A program made the translations under genes and the position numbers. Positions 23,374 through 31,356 of a stretch of DNA of 52,527 bases are shown piece after piece. The notes under the pieces were generated by a model, which saw only the letters and a program-made list of their open reading frames with translations, was not told the origin of the DNA and made no database searches. The stretch lies in NCBI GenBank assembly GCA_910586735.1, contig CAJUJW010000014.1, positions 1-52,527 on the forward strand. The letters are read 5' to 3'. Source of the DNA: an uncultured Oscillibacter sp. (lineage in GTDB: Bacteria > Bacillota > Clostridia > Oscillospirales > Oscillospiraceae). Numbering within the stretch: position 1 is the stretch's first letter; the number at the start of each line of letters is the position of its first letter.

Positions 23374-25242
23374 TCAGGACTTTCGGAAACGCTTTTTGCA
23401 CCGCACCAGCGCCGCGCGATACCTCGGATACAGCCAGGTGACCACCCAGGTATTTTCCAGGCGGTACCAGGCGGCGTCCTTGAGCATCTTCCAACGGCTG
23501 GTTCTTCTGACCTGATGGGTCAGGCGGCCGCTCCCTTCGGCCTGATGGGTCAAGCGGAGGTGGTCCGGCCAGTGAATCGTATTGTGGTATTTCCTGGAGA
23601 GCTGGTCCCTCCGGTTCAGCTTCCAGCGGGCGATGCGGGCCAGGGAGTTCTGGTCCTGGATGCGGCAGACGGCGGCGATATCGTCCACCAGGCTCTCATA
23701 GTCCAGGTACTTCTTCTCCTCCTGGGCCTGAGTCAGCTTCCGGCGGGAGTGGCTGTTTTCCCGGAGGCACACGCCGTACAGGCGCTGCTGGAGGGTGGGG
23801 CAGCGGTAGTAGTACAGGAAGGGGAGGAGCATCTGGAAGTTCTGCCCCACGTCGTACTGGGGAATTTTCCGCTGGGGGTAGATGGCGAAGAAGTCCTCGC
23901 TCCTGAGCATGTAGCACCCGCAGGAGACGAAGGTCTTAATCTCCAAGACATCCCAGAACAGGTCGTCCTTGTTCAAATCCCCCGTCTTCTCGTCGGGGGT
24001 TCCGGCCTTGCCGGTTTTGCCGTCGAAGTAGTAGGACAGGCTGCGGACGCAGTGGTAGACCGGCTGCTTCCGGAGGAAGGACACCCTCGCCTCCACGGAG
24101 GAGGGCTCCAGCACGTCGTCGCTGTCCGGCCAGATGAGGTACTCCCCCGTCACGAAGGGCAGCCCGTGATTGATGGCCCCGGAGGCGCAGGTGTGAGGGG
24201 CCGGAACAATGCGGTAGCCATAGCCCCTGGCGGTGAATTTCTCCCGGTAGCTCTCCGCCACCGCCAGGGTGTTGTCCTCGGACCCGTCGTCCACCAGAAT
24301 CATCTCAATGCGGTCATAGGTCTGGCCCAAGATGGAGTCCAGCATCCGGGACAGGTGCCCCTCTCCGTTGAACACCGGCGTCACCACGGACACCAGCCCC
24401 TCCTTAAACGGCGGGAAGTCTGCCGGAAGCTGGGGCGGCTGGCGGACCAGGCCCGGCTGATTACTGATGCCGCCATTCCAGTCCCAGCCGATTTGATCCA
24501 AAAAGCGGACGTATCGGTCGCAGATGCCCTCTACGTCCGTGCCGAAGGCCACCTGCCGCCCCTGGTGAAGCCACAGGACCTTGTTGCACATCTGCCGGAC
24601 CTGCTCGATGGAGTGGGAGACCAGAATGGTGGTCGCGCCGTTGGCAATGATACTTTTCATTTTGGCCTCGCTCTTTTTTCGGAAGGCGCCGTCGCCCACG
24701 GAAAGCACCTCGTCCAAAATAAGGATATCCGGGTTTACCAGGGAAACGATAGAAAACGCCAGGCGGGACCGCATCCCGGAGGACAAGTGCCGGAATGGGC
24801 GGTCCTGAAAGTCCCGGAGCTCGGCGAAGTCGATAATCTGGTCGTACATCTCGTTGATAAACTGCCGGGAATAGCCCAGGATGGCCCCCCGGAGGTAGAC
24901 GTTTTCCCGGACCGTAAGACTCCCGTCAAACCCGCTGCCCAGCTCCAGCAGAGAGGCCATGACGCCCTCTCTCCAGATTTCCCCCTCCGTGGGAGGCATG
25001 ATGCCGGAGAGCGTTTTCAGCAGCGTGGTCTTCCCCGCGCCGTTGACGCCGATGACCCCCAGCATGTCCCCCTTTTCCAGGGTAAAGCTGATGTCCCGGT
25101 TGGCCCAGAACTCCGTGACGCGGTACTTCCCTGTAATCCGCCGCTGGATGTACTCCAGAATGCCGATGTCCTTGAAGTCACCGGTCTTATAGCGGATGGA
25201 AACGTTGCTTACCTTTAACACACTCACAGTTATCACCGTCAC
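23374..25242 (-). CDS. Fusion: polysaccharide-export ABC ATPase + family 2 glycosyltransferase
   Basis: 622 residues. The N-terminal half (1-250) is a TagH/RfbB-type export ATPase: Walker A GVNGAGKTT (65-73), signature LSSGM (153-157), Walker B ILILDE (173-178), H-loop VSHS. From about 283 a GT2 domain starts (LVSVVTPVFNGEGHLSRML, MILVDDGSEDNT) with DSDD at 373-376. The C-terminal 130 residues are basic and unassigned. It starts at GTG 25242, overlapping the permease stop; nearby GTG 25227 or 25221 is also possible. It energises export of a surface glycan with the permease at 25239 and may modify the same glycan. Export ATPases of this group usually carry a carbohydrate-binding or no extra domain, so the GT2 fusion is unusual. 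Confidence 0.88.
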   Translation of the reverse strand: MTVITVSVLKVSNVSIRYKTGDFKDIGILEYIQRRITGKYRVTEFWANRDISFTLEKGDMLGVIGVNGAGKTTLLKTLSGIMPPTEGEIWREGVMASLLELGSGFDGSLTVRENVYLRGAILGYSRQFINEMYDQIIDFAELRDFQDRPFRHLSSGMRSRLAFSIVSLVNPDILILDEVLSVGDGAFRKKSEAKMKSIIANGATTILVSHSIEQVRQMCNKVLWLHQGRQVAFGTDVEGICDRYVRFLDQIGWDWNGGISNQPGLVRQPPQLPADFPPFKEGLVSVVTPVFNGEGHLSRMLDSILGQTYDRIEMILVDDGSEDNTLAVAESYREKFTARGYGYRIVPAPHTCASGAINHGLPFVTGEYLIWPDSDDVLEPSSVEARVSFLRKQPVYHCVRSLSYYFDGKTGKAGTPDEKTGDLNKDDLFWDVLEIKTFVSCGCYMLRSEDFFAIYPQRKIPQYDVGQNFQMLLPFLYYYRCPTLQQRLYGVCLRENSHSRRKLTQAQEEKKYLDYESLVDDIAAVCRIQDQNSLARIARWKLNRRDQLSRKYHNTIHWPDHLRLTHQAEGSGRLTHQVRRTSRWKMLKDAAWYRLENTWVVTWLYPRYRAALVRCKKRFRKS

Positions 25243-26009
25243 TCAAAGTAGCTTAGATAGGAGTCTTTAAACTTCCAATATATCCCGCAGCCCAGCGCCA
25301 GGGCGGCGAGGGTATAGGCCAGTATGAGCAGATGGAACTCCAGCGACGGCGTCACGCCGTCCAGCACCACCTGCCGGAAATAGCGGATGAAGCAGTACAC
25401 CGGGTTAAGCAGGAACACCCGTTGAATCAAGGGCGGGTAGCTGTTCACGTTGTAAAAAACAGCGGAGAGGTACATCAAAAGGCGGACAATGACATTCCAG
25501 AGATATTGGATATCCCGGAACAGCACCAGCAGCACGGCCAGGAAGAGCCCCAGGCCGATATTGAACACCACCATGCACAAAATGGGGTACAAGAGAAGAA
25601 GGAACCGGGGGGTGACGGCCACGCTGTCCAGCAGGCAGAAAACCAGGAACACGCACATAGTCAGGGCGAAATTGCAGAGAAGCTGTGTGTTCTTAGAAAG
25701 GAGAAAAATGTACCTGGGCATATTGACGCGGCTGTAAATCTGCACGTTGCTCCGCAAGGTGAACATGCCCTGGGAGGTACTGTCCGAGAAGAAGGAAAAG
25801 GCCAGAGTCCCGCAGAAAAGAAAGGTGGTGTAGTGCTCAATGCTATGGCCAAAAAACTGCGTAAAGACCAGGCGCATGACCAGCAGTGTCAGCAGTGGGG
25901 ACAGAACGCTCCAGACCACGCCCAGAACGGCGCCCCGGTATTGGTTTTTAAAGTCCCGCTTCACCAGCTCCTCAAAGAGGAAGCCATATTTCTTCCAATC
26001 TGTAGCCAT
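25239..26009 (-). CDS. ABC-2 type polysaccharide/teichoic-acid export permease
   Basis: 256 residues with six predicted membrane helices. The opening ELVKRDFKNQYRGAVLGVVWSVLSPLL is typical of TagG/RfbA permeases. NPVYCFIRYFRQVVLDG is the conserved loop before the last helices. The start is ATG 26009 with GGAGCGAGG upstream; an earlier in-frame TTG at 26021 lacks a site. The stop overlaps the GTG start of the fused ATPase (GTGA), so the two subunits are translationally coupled. Confidence 0.92.
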   Translation of the reverse strand: MATDWKKYGFLFEELVKRDFKNQYRGAVLGVVWSVLSPLLTLLVMRLVFTQFFGHSIEHYTTFLFCGTLAFSFFSDSTSQGMFTLRSNVQIYSRVNMPRYIFLLSKNTQLLCNFALTMCVFLVFCLLDSVAVTPRFLLLLYPILCMVVFNIGLGLFLAVLLVLFRDIQYLWNVIVRLLMYLSAVFYNVNSYPPLIQRVFLLNPVYCFIRYFRQVVLDGVTPSLEFHLLILAYTLAALALGCGIYWKFKDSYLSYFE

Positions 26010-26086
26010 TCCTCGCTCCAATTCTGAACTCTCTCAGGGCCATCCGTCTTTTTGAAAAAACAGCTGACCTCAGCGGCTTCGGCCTT

Positions 26087-27217
26087 TCAACCATGTGGGT
26101 CTTCTCTCTGACTCTTTTGGACTTCCTCTAAAAACTTCTCTCCGTCAATCTCCTGGAGCAATCGGGGGAACGACAGGCGGCGGTAATACTTCATAAAAAC
26201 CGCCCGCCCCTCGGAGGCCGGAGTGGGACCGGTCAATCGAGGTTGCAGCGTTTCCTCCCGGCGGCATTGGAAATATTCCAGCCGGTCCCGCACCGCCTCC
26301 CAGGCGGCCCGGCCCCGGGCCGTATGGAGGATTACCAGGGAAATTCCCATCCCGTCGTCCATCTCCGGGCGGACCTTCTCCACGCCCCAGAAGTCCCCGA
26401 TGGTGATGTCGCTGTCCCGTTCCGGCGCGCAGTAGGGGCACGCGTGACAGGCGGGGCGCAGGGTGTAGTTCCGAAACATGAGCTGGCAGTAGGGGTCCGA
26501 ATTGAGGGGCCCGGCGTACTCCGTTCCGTCTATGGTATAGGCCCGGGTGTGGCCGCTGTCCCGGTTCCGCTTGTCCCGGAAGGAAAAACCGGTGAGGCGG
26601 CCTCCGTGAACCTTCTGGAGGTGCCGCACGTAGCGCTCCCAGACGCCGGGGGAGGGCACGCCGTAGCAGACCAGGTCCACGGCCAGGAGTGCCGGATAGG
26701 GGCGGCCCAGAAAGCGCCGGAGGGCCTGAACCTGGCAGGGCATCCCGCAGAAGAGGACCTGCCGTCCCTCCTTCAATCGCGCCTCCACCTGGCGGTAAAC
26801 GCCGTCCAGGCGGCTTTGCACGTACTTTGTCCGCTTGAGGCCCTCCAGCTCCTCCTCGTTCCGGGCCTCCCGGTGGACCACAGCCATATGTTCGTCATAG
26901 GCCGCGCCGTACACCACGCCCCCCTGGGCGAACACGTGCCGGGCCAGAACGGGGAACATGCCCCCGGAGGAGCTGCCCAGCCGGAGGCCCTCCTCTTTGG
27001 CCCTGGCCCCGAAGTACAGGTGCTCCAGGGCCTCCGGTTCCGGGCGGGGCAGGGGACACACCTGCTGGCACCGCCCGCAGGAGACGCACCTCAGGCGGCT
27101 GACCTTTGGATAGAGGAACCCCTCCCGGTCCCGCGCCATGCGGACGGCGTCCTTGGGGCAGACATCGGCGCAGGCGCCGCACCCGCAGCAGCCTTCTTTT
27201 CGCATGTAGAGCTTCAA
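26087..27217 (-). CDS. FrhB-like iron-sulfur protein (coenzyme F420 hydrogenase/dehydrogenase beta-subunit family)
   Basis: 376 residues. Two 4Fe-4S clusters at the N-terminus (residues about 10-20, CCGCGACADVCP; and 44-54, CVSCGRCQQVCP). FrhB-type domains follow: SSSGGMFPVLARHVF, YVQSRLDGVYRQV, FCGMPCQVQALRRFLG, LVCYGVPSP, and CHACPYCAPERDSDITIGDFWG near 270-295. The start is TTG 27217, 8 bases after AAAGGGGG; ATG 27205 is too far from it. Such proteins often neighbour pyruvyltransferases in capsule and exopolysaccharide loci; their redox role there is not established. Not a sign of F420 use by itself. Confidence 0.85.
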   Translation of the reverse strand: MKLYMRKEGCCGCGACADVCPKDAVRMARDREGFLYPKVSRLRCVSCGRCQQVCPLPRPEPEALEHLYFGARAKEEGLRLGSSSGGMFPVLARHVFAQGGVVYGAAYDEHMAVVHREARNEEELEGLKRTKYVQSRLDGVYRQVEARLKEGRQVLFCGMPCQVQALRRFLGRPYPALLAVDLVCYGVPSPGVWERYVRHLQKVHGGRLTGFSFRDKRNRDSGHTRAYTIDGTEYAGPLNSDPYCQLMFRNYTLRPACHACPYCAPERDSDITIGDFWGVEKVRPEMDDGMGISLVILHTARGRAAWEAVRDRLEYFQCRREETLQPRLTGPTPASEGRAVFMKYYRRLSFPRLLQEIDGEKFLEEVQKSQREDPHG

Positions 27218-27239
27218 TCGGGTTTCCCCCTTTGCTGAG

Positions 27240-29534
27240 CTAATAAATCTGCGCCCGGATGAACTCCTTTGACAGAGCGGCGTTCTCCTGAGACCGGGCC
27301 TGGACGGCCTCCCAGTCGATGGGGGCGTCGATCTCCGCACCCTCTTGGTAAAGGCGGTCCTCCAGGCCGTGGACATGGAGGACGCCCCGAGTCCGGGCCC
27401 CCAGGGTGCTATGGAGGAAGACCAGGAAGCGCTTTTGGTAGATGATGCTGAAAGCCGCAGCGTGGAAGGAGTTGGTGACCACGTAATCCGCGTGGTGAAG
27501 GTAGCCCAGGAACTCCGAGGGCCCGGCGGCGCGGTCCACCACGAAACCCTCCTCACCCGCTCCTCCGGCGGCTTCCAGCTGCACCACGGGCAGGTCCTTC
27601 TCCTGGGAGAGGCTGCGGGCGTAGTCGTAGAGGGCCGGGTCCCGTTCCGTGGCGTAAAGGAGGATAAAGCCCTCCCGTTCCGGCGGGCGCTCCACCCGCT
27701 GCCAATCCTCCCGGCCAATGAGAAACACCGGGTCCAGCACCGCCGTCACGGCGTCGTCCCGGAATTTTTCCAGGTAGGGAACCGCCTCCGCCTCCCGGAC
27801 GGAGACCGCGTCCACATGGCGCAGAAGGGCGGAGAACTCCTGGTCGTACCGTTCCGGCAGGGCGGCGCTTCCCAGGCTGGCGGCGTAGGCCACCACCCGT
27901 TTTTTACAAGGGTTGGGGAACGCGCCGAAATAGGCCCGCCGCAGTCCCAGGGTGATGTCGGGGTTCCAGATCTGGTCGCTGCCCACCACGAAGCACCGAA
28001 TGGGCAGGAGGGAAAGCTGCCAGGTGAAGAACCGCGGCAGCCGCCCCCTGGTGAGATACTGCCGGCGAAAGCGGCGCATATTGTCCCGGCGGCGGAAGAA
28101 GTCCGAGCCCATGGCTCTGTTTCGGTACCATCCGGCCAGAGCGCTTTTTCCAAGGCGGAGAAATCCCCCCTTCCCAGAGTAAGGCACATAGGGAATATAC
28201 CAGTGCCGCCCGGTCATATAGGGCGGGCTGTAGGGAACGACGGCGGCGTCCAGGCCCGCCTGGCAGAGATAGGTCTTTAAGCCGTAAGCCTGGAGCATCG
28301 CGCCGAAGTTGTCGGAACAGTGAAAGGTCAGGATGCCGATTTTATGGGTCATATCGTCCGCTCCTCCTTCCATCAAGGCCCTCAGATACCTCAGATACCA
28401 AATCCCGCTGTACAGGCAGTATTTGCAGAGCCAAATTCCGCTGTACAGGCAGCGCTTGACGAACCAAATCCCTCTGCGCAGGCAGCGCTTGACGAACCAA
28501 ATCCCTCTGTGCAGACAGCGCCTGCTGTACCTCCAGACACGCCTCAGATGTTTACGGAGGGAGGAAACCATTCGATATATCTGGTAACAGGGGTAATTAA
28601 AAAAGAACCATCGGAACGGCAGCCGGACATCCCGCGGCAACTCAAGGAAAATAGGCTGTCGGCATTCGGCGGCGGCAATCTTCCGTATGGCTGCCATGCC
28701 GGCGGCGTCCTTGGCCTGACACTGAAGGATATAATTGCTCTGGAGGCGTTTGAGAAGTTCCAACTCCCACATCTGGACGGCATGCTCGTCGCCAGCCGCA
28801 AGGTCGTACTCTTGCAAAAGGTGATAGACAGTATAGTAACGGGGATTTGTATACAGGTTGCTGGAATTGGTCAGGCTCTCCGGGAAGCGCGAATAATAAT
28901 ACCACTCTTGAAGTGTAAAAGCCACCTGTACAAAGTGGTAAAACAGCTGGTTAACAAAATATGTATCCTCCCCCAAAAAGAGGTCCTCTCGGAACCGCAG
29001 CTCCCCCACGGCGGAGCGGCGGATCATTTTGCCCCCAGCGCCGGATATAAACCGCGCGTACTTGCGCATAAGGCCCGGAGACTCCTCCCTGGGCGGCGCT
29101 TCCCAAACGGGCCTCTCATCGCGAACGGAGGCGGCGCTCAGAGCCGGGTCCACCAGCTCGGGTTTCAGCTTGGCCTGAGCGCAGGCCAGAAAATCCGCGC
29201 CGGTCCTCCGGGACTGCAAAATCATCTCCTCCAGCAGCAGGGGGTGAATGGCGTCGTCGCTGTCCAGGAAAAAGAGATACTCCCCCTGGGCGATATCCAG
29301 CCCCCGGTTCCGGGCGGCGGAGACGCCGCCGTTCTCCTGGGAGAAGACGCGAATCCGGGAGTCGGCGGCGGCAAACTCCCGGCAGATGTCCGCCCCCCGG
29401 TCCGTGGAGCCGTCGTCGATGACGATTGCCTCCCAGTTCCGGTAAGTCTGGTCCAGCAGGGACTGGAGGCAGCGCCGTATATAGGGTTCCGCGTTGTACA
29501 TGGGAATGATGACCGATACGTTTTCCTGTTCCAT
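27240..29534 (-). CDS. Fusion: family 2 glycosyltransferase + polysaccharide pyruvyltransferase
   Basis: 764 residues from ATG 29534. GT2 domain: residues 5-230, with SVIIPMYNAEPYIRRCL, VIDDGSTD and the DSDD at 91-94. A long helical basic region follows, including four 11-residue repeats at 336-379. From residue 395 the CsaB-like polysaccharide pyruvyltransferase domain begins (HKIGILTFHCSDNFGAMLQAYGL; VVGSDQIWNPDI; VTNSFHAAAFSI). At 28352 an in-frame ATG is preceded by AAGGAGGAG at 28361-28369, so the second domain can probably also be made separately. The upstream TTG at 29597 lies within the promoter and cannot be the start. It probably adds a sugar and a ketal-pyruvate to a surface glycan. 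Confidence 0.87.
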   Translation of the reverse strand: MEQENVSVIIPMYNAEPYIRRCLQSLLDQTYRNWEAIVIDDGSTDRGADICREFAAADSRIRVFSQENGGVSAARNRGLDIAQGEYLFFLDSDDAIHPLLLEEMILQSRRTGADFLACAQAKLKPELVDPALSAASVRDERPVWEAPPREESPGLMRKYARFISGAGGKMIRRSAVGELRFREDLFLGEDTYFVNQLFYHFVQVAFTLQEWYYYSRFPESLTNSSNLYTNPRYYTVYHLLQEYDLAAGDEHAVQMWELELLKRLQSNYILQCQAKDAAGMAAIRKIAAAECRQPIFLELPRDVRLPFRWFFFNYPCYQIYRMVSSLRKHLRRVWRYSRRCLHRGIWFVKRCLRRGIWFVKRCLYSGIWLCKYCLYSGIWYLRYLRALMEGGADDMTHKIGILTFHCSDNFGAMLQAYGLKTYLCQAGLDAAVVPYSPPYMTGRHWYIPYVPYSGKGGFLRLGKSALAGWYRNRAMGSDFFRRRDNMRRFRRQYLTRGRLPRFFTWQLSLLPIRCFVVGSDQIWNPDITLGLRRAYFGAFPNPCKKRVVAYAASLGSAALPERYDQEFSALLRHVDAVSVREAEAVPYLEKFRDDAVTAVLDPVFLIGREDWQRVERPPEREGFILLYATERDPALYDYARSLSQEKDLPVVQLEAAGGAGEEGFVVDRAAGPSEFLGYLHHADYVVTNSFHAAAFSIIYQKRFLVFLHSTLGARTRGVLHVHGLEDRLYQEGAEIDAPIDWEAVQARSQENAALSKEFIRAQIY
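28398..28529 (-). repeat. Four 33-bp tandem repeats encoding an 11-residue helix repeat
   Basis: Units at 28398-28430, 28431-28463, 28464-28496 and 28497-28529. In protein order they read YSRRCLHRGIW, FVKRCLRRGIW, FVKRCLYSGIW, LCKYCLYSGIW. Eleven residues equal three helical turns, and the basic, Cys and Trp positions recur on fixed faces. Confidence 0.95.
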
Positions 29535-29596
29535 AAGCCCGTCGATGTCCCGGCCCCCGCCGCTCCTTTCCCCCGAAATCAGCACCTTACAACCCA

Positions 29597-29625
29597 ATTA
29601 TACGGCATGGCCCGGGGGAAAGCAA
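29597..29625 (-). promoter_or_regulatory. Sigma-A promoter of the polysaccharide operon
   Basis: Minus strand: -35 TTGCTT at 29625-29620, 17 bases, -10 TATAAT at 29602-29597. The start near 29590 leaves a leader of about 55 nt. Confidence 0.75.
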
Positions 29626-29648
29626 CACAAATATTTCCCAGGCGGCCA

Positions 29649-29678
29649 TTGACACGGGCCCCGGCGGGGGCATATAAT
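29649..29678 (+). promoter_or_regulatory. Sigma-A promoter of the cysK-metH operon
   Basis: Consensus TTGACA at 29649-29654, 18-base spacer, consensus TATAAT at 29673-29678. The leader of about 30 nt leaves no room for a SAM riboswitch or T-box. Confidence 0.85.
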
Positions 29679-29713
29679 CCCTTTACCTTTGATTGACAGG
29701 GGGGACTCTTACT

Positions 29714-30646
29714 ATGAGCAGAATTTACACATCCGCCGAGGAGCTCATCGGCGGGACGCCGCTGCTGGAGCTGGCCCGCGTTGAGAAGCGGGAGGCCCTG
29801 GAGGCCAGACTGCTGGCCAAGCTGGAGTATTTCAACCCCGCCGGAAGCGCCAAGGACCGGGTGGCCAAGGCCATGCTGGACGACGCCGGGGCCAGGGGCC
29901 TTCTGAAACCGGACTCCGTCATCATCGAGCCCACCTCCGGCAACACGGGCATCGGCCTGGCCTCCGTGGCCGCCGCCAGGGGCTACCGGGTCATCATCGT
30001 GATGCCGGAGACCATGAGCGTGGAGCGCCGCCGGCTCATGGGGGCCTACGGCGCGGAATTGGTCCTCACAGAGGGGGCCCTGGGCATGAAGGGGGCCATC
30101 GCCAAGGCGGAGGCCCTGGCCGGGGAGATTCCGGGCAGCTTCATCCCCGGCCAGTTCGTCAACCCCGCCAACCCGGCGGCCCACCGGGCCGCAACCGGGC
30201 CGGAAATCTGGGCGGACACCGACGGGCAGGTGGACATCTTCGTGGCCGGGGTGGGCACCGGCGGCACCATCACCGGCGCGGGCCAATACCTCAAGGAGCG
30301 GAATCCGGCCGTCAAGGTGGTGGCGGTGGAGCCCGCCTCCTCCCCCGTGCTCAGCGGAGGGGCCGCCGGGGCCCACCAGATTCAGGGCATCGGCGCGGGC
30401 TTCATCCCCGATGCCCTGGACACGGGGGTCTACGACGAGGTCATCCCCGTGGAGGACGCCGACGCCTACGCCGCCGGGCGGCTGGTGGGCCGGGCCGAGG
30501 GCGTGCTGGTGGGCATTTCCTCCGGCGCGGCGGTCTGGGCGGCCATTCAGGTATCCAAGCGGCCTGAGAACCGGGGCAAGACCATTGTGGTCCTGCTGCC
30601 GGACGCCGGGGACCGCTATCTCTCCACGCCGATGTTTGAGGACTGA
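29714..30646 (+). CDS. cysK: Cysteine synthase (O-acetylserine sulfhydrylase)
   Basis: 310 residues, PLP fold II. The PLP lysine is K47 in NPAGSAKDRV. The substrate loop TSGNTGIG, the phosphate loop GTGGTITG and the C-terminal SSGAAVWAA are present. It converts O-acetylserine and sulfide to cysteine. The start is ATG 29714 after GGGGGGAC. It leads an operon with the methionine synthase pair, linking cysteine and methionine supply. O-phosphoserine or homocysteine use cannot be ruled out from sequence. Confidence 0.93.
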   Translation: MSRIYTSAEELIGGTPLLELARVEKREALEARLLAKLEYFNPAGSAKDRVAKAMLDDAGARGLLKPDSVIIEPTSGNTGIGLASVAAARGYRVIIVMPETMSVERRRLMGAYGAELVLTEGALGMKGAIAKAEALAGEIPGSFIPGQFVNPANPAAHRAATGPEIWADTDGQVDIFVAGVGTGGTITGAGQYLKERNPAVKVVAVEPASSPVLSGGAAGAHQIQGIGAGFIPDALDTGVYDEVIPVEDADAYAAGRLVGRAEGVLVGISSGAAVWAAIQVSKRPENRGKTIVVLLPDAGDRYLSTPMFED

Positions 30647-30696
30647 CGGGGGGGAAAATTCTCCCCCGGCGCATGACAGAAAGAGAGGGGATCACT

Positions 30697-31356
30697 GTGG
30701 AACTGAATCTTGAGGAGGCCCTGCGGTATCTGGGCATAAAGGGATTTCCGCCGGAGGAGCTGCGCCGGGAGACCGCCGCGGTGGCGGACAGGCTGACCGC
30801 CGCCCTCCGGCCCCGGTACGTCTACCGGGTGTTTCCCCTCTCCCGCGCCCCGGAGGGCGCGGCGCTGGAGGGAAGCGGCGTGACGCTGCCGGGGGAGACC
30901 GCCCGGCGGATGCTGGCGGACTGCGATCAGGCCGTCCTCCTGCTGTGTACCCTGGGGGCGGGCTTTGAGACCATGCTGCGGGCCGCCCAGGTCCGGGACA
31001 TGGCCCAGGCGGCCATGCTGGACGCCTGCGGCAGCGCCTGGGTGGAGTCCGGCTGCGACGCCGCCCAGGAGGAGCTCCAGGCCCGGTTCCCGGGGCGGTA
31101 TCTCACCGACCGGTTCAGCCCCGGCTACGGGGATCTGCCCCTGTCCCTCCAGCCCGCCGTCTGCGCCGCGCTGGACGGGGGGCGGCGTCTGGGGGTCCAG
31201 GTGGCGGAGAGCTTCTTAATGAATCCCACCAAGTCCGTCACCGCCGTCATCGGCCTGTCGGACCGGCCCCAGCCCGCCCGCATCCGGGGCTGCGGCTTCT
31301 GCCCCATGGCGGAGAGCTGCCCCGCGCGCAAAGGAGGAAAGAGCTGTGCTTCCTGA
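30697..31356 (+). CDS. Stand-alone cobalamin-dependent methionine synthase reactivation protein
   Basis: 219 residues. It matches the MetH activation domain: the SAM-binding RFSPGYGDLPLSLQP and MNPTKSVTAVIGL stretches are clear. The C-terminal tail is cysteine-rich (CGFCPMAESC, then ARKGGKSC). The start is GTG 30697, after AGAGAGGGG; an earlier ATG at 30673 has no ribosome site. It presumably methylates cob(II)alamin with SAM and an electron donor to rescue the separate MetH. The stop overlaps the metH start by 11 bases. Confidence 0.88.
   Translation: MELNLEEALRYLGIKGFPPEELRRETAAVADRLTAALRPRYVYRVFPLSRAPEGAALEGSGVTLPGETARRMLADCDQAVLLLCTLGAGFETMLRAAQVRDMAQAAMLDACGSAWVESGCDAAQEELQARFPGRYLTDRFSPGYGDLPLSLQPAVCAALDGGRRLGVQVAESFLMNPTKSVTAVIGLSDRPQPARIRGCGFCPMAESCPARKGGKSCAS

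Noticed and set aside
26087..27217. Coenzyme F420-reducing hydrogenase subunit
   Set aside because: No hydrogenase large or small subunit or F420 genes are nearby. The polysaccharide context fits the FrhB-like subfamily found with pyruvyltransferases.
28398..28529. CRISPR-like repeat array
   Set aside because: The four 33-bp units are directly adjacent with no spacers and are in frame with a protein. The same holds for 38747-38878.
29598..29713. SAM riboswitch or T-box before cysK-metH
   Set aside because: The predicted transcript starts about 30 nt before the start codon, and no conserved T-box or SAM-aptamer element is visible.
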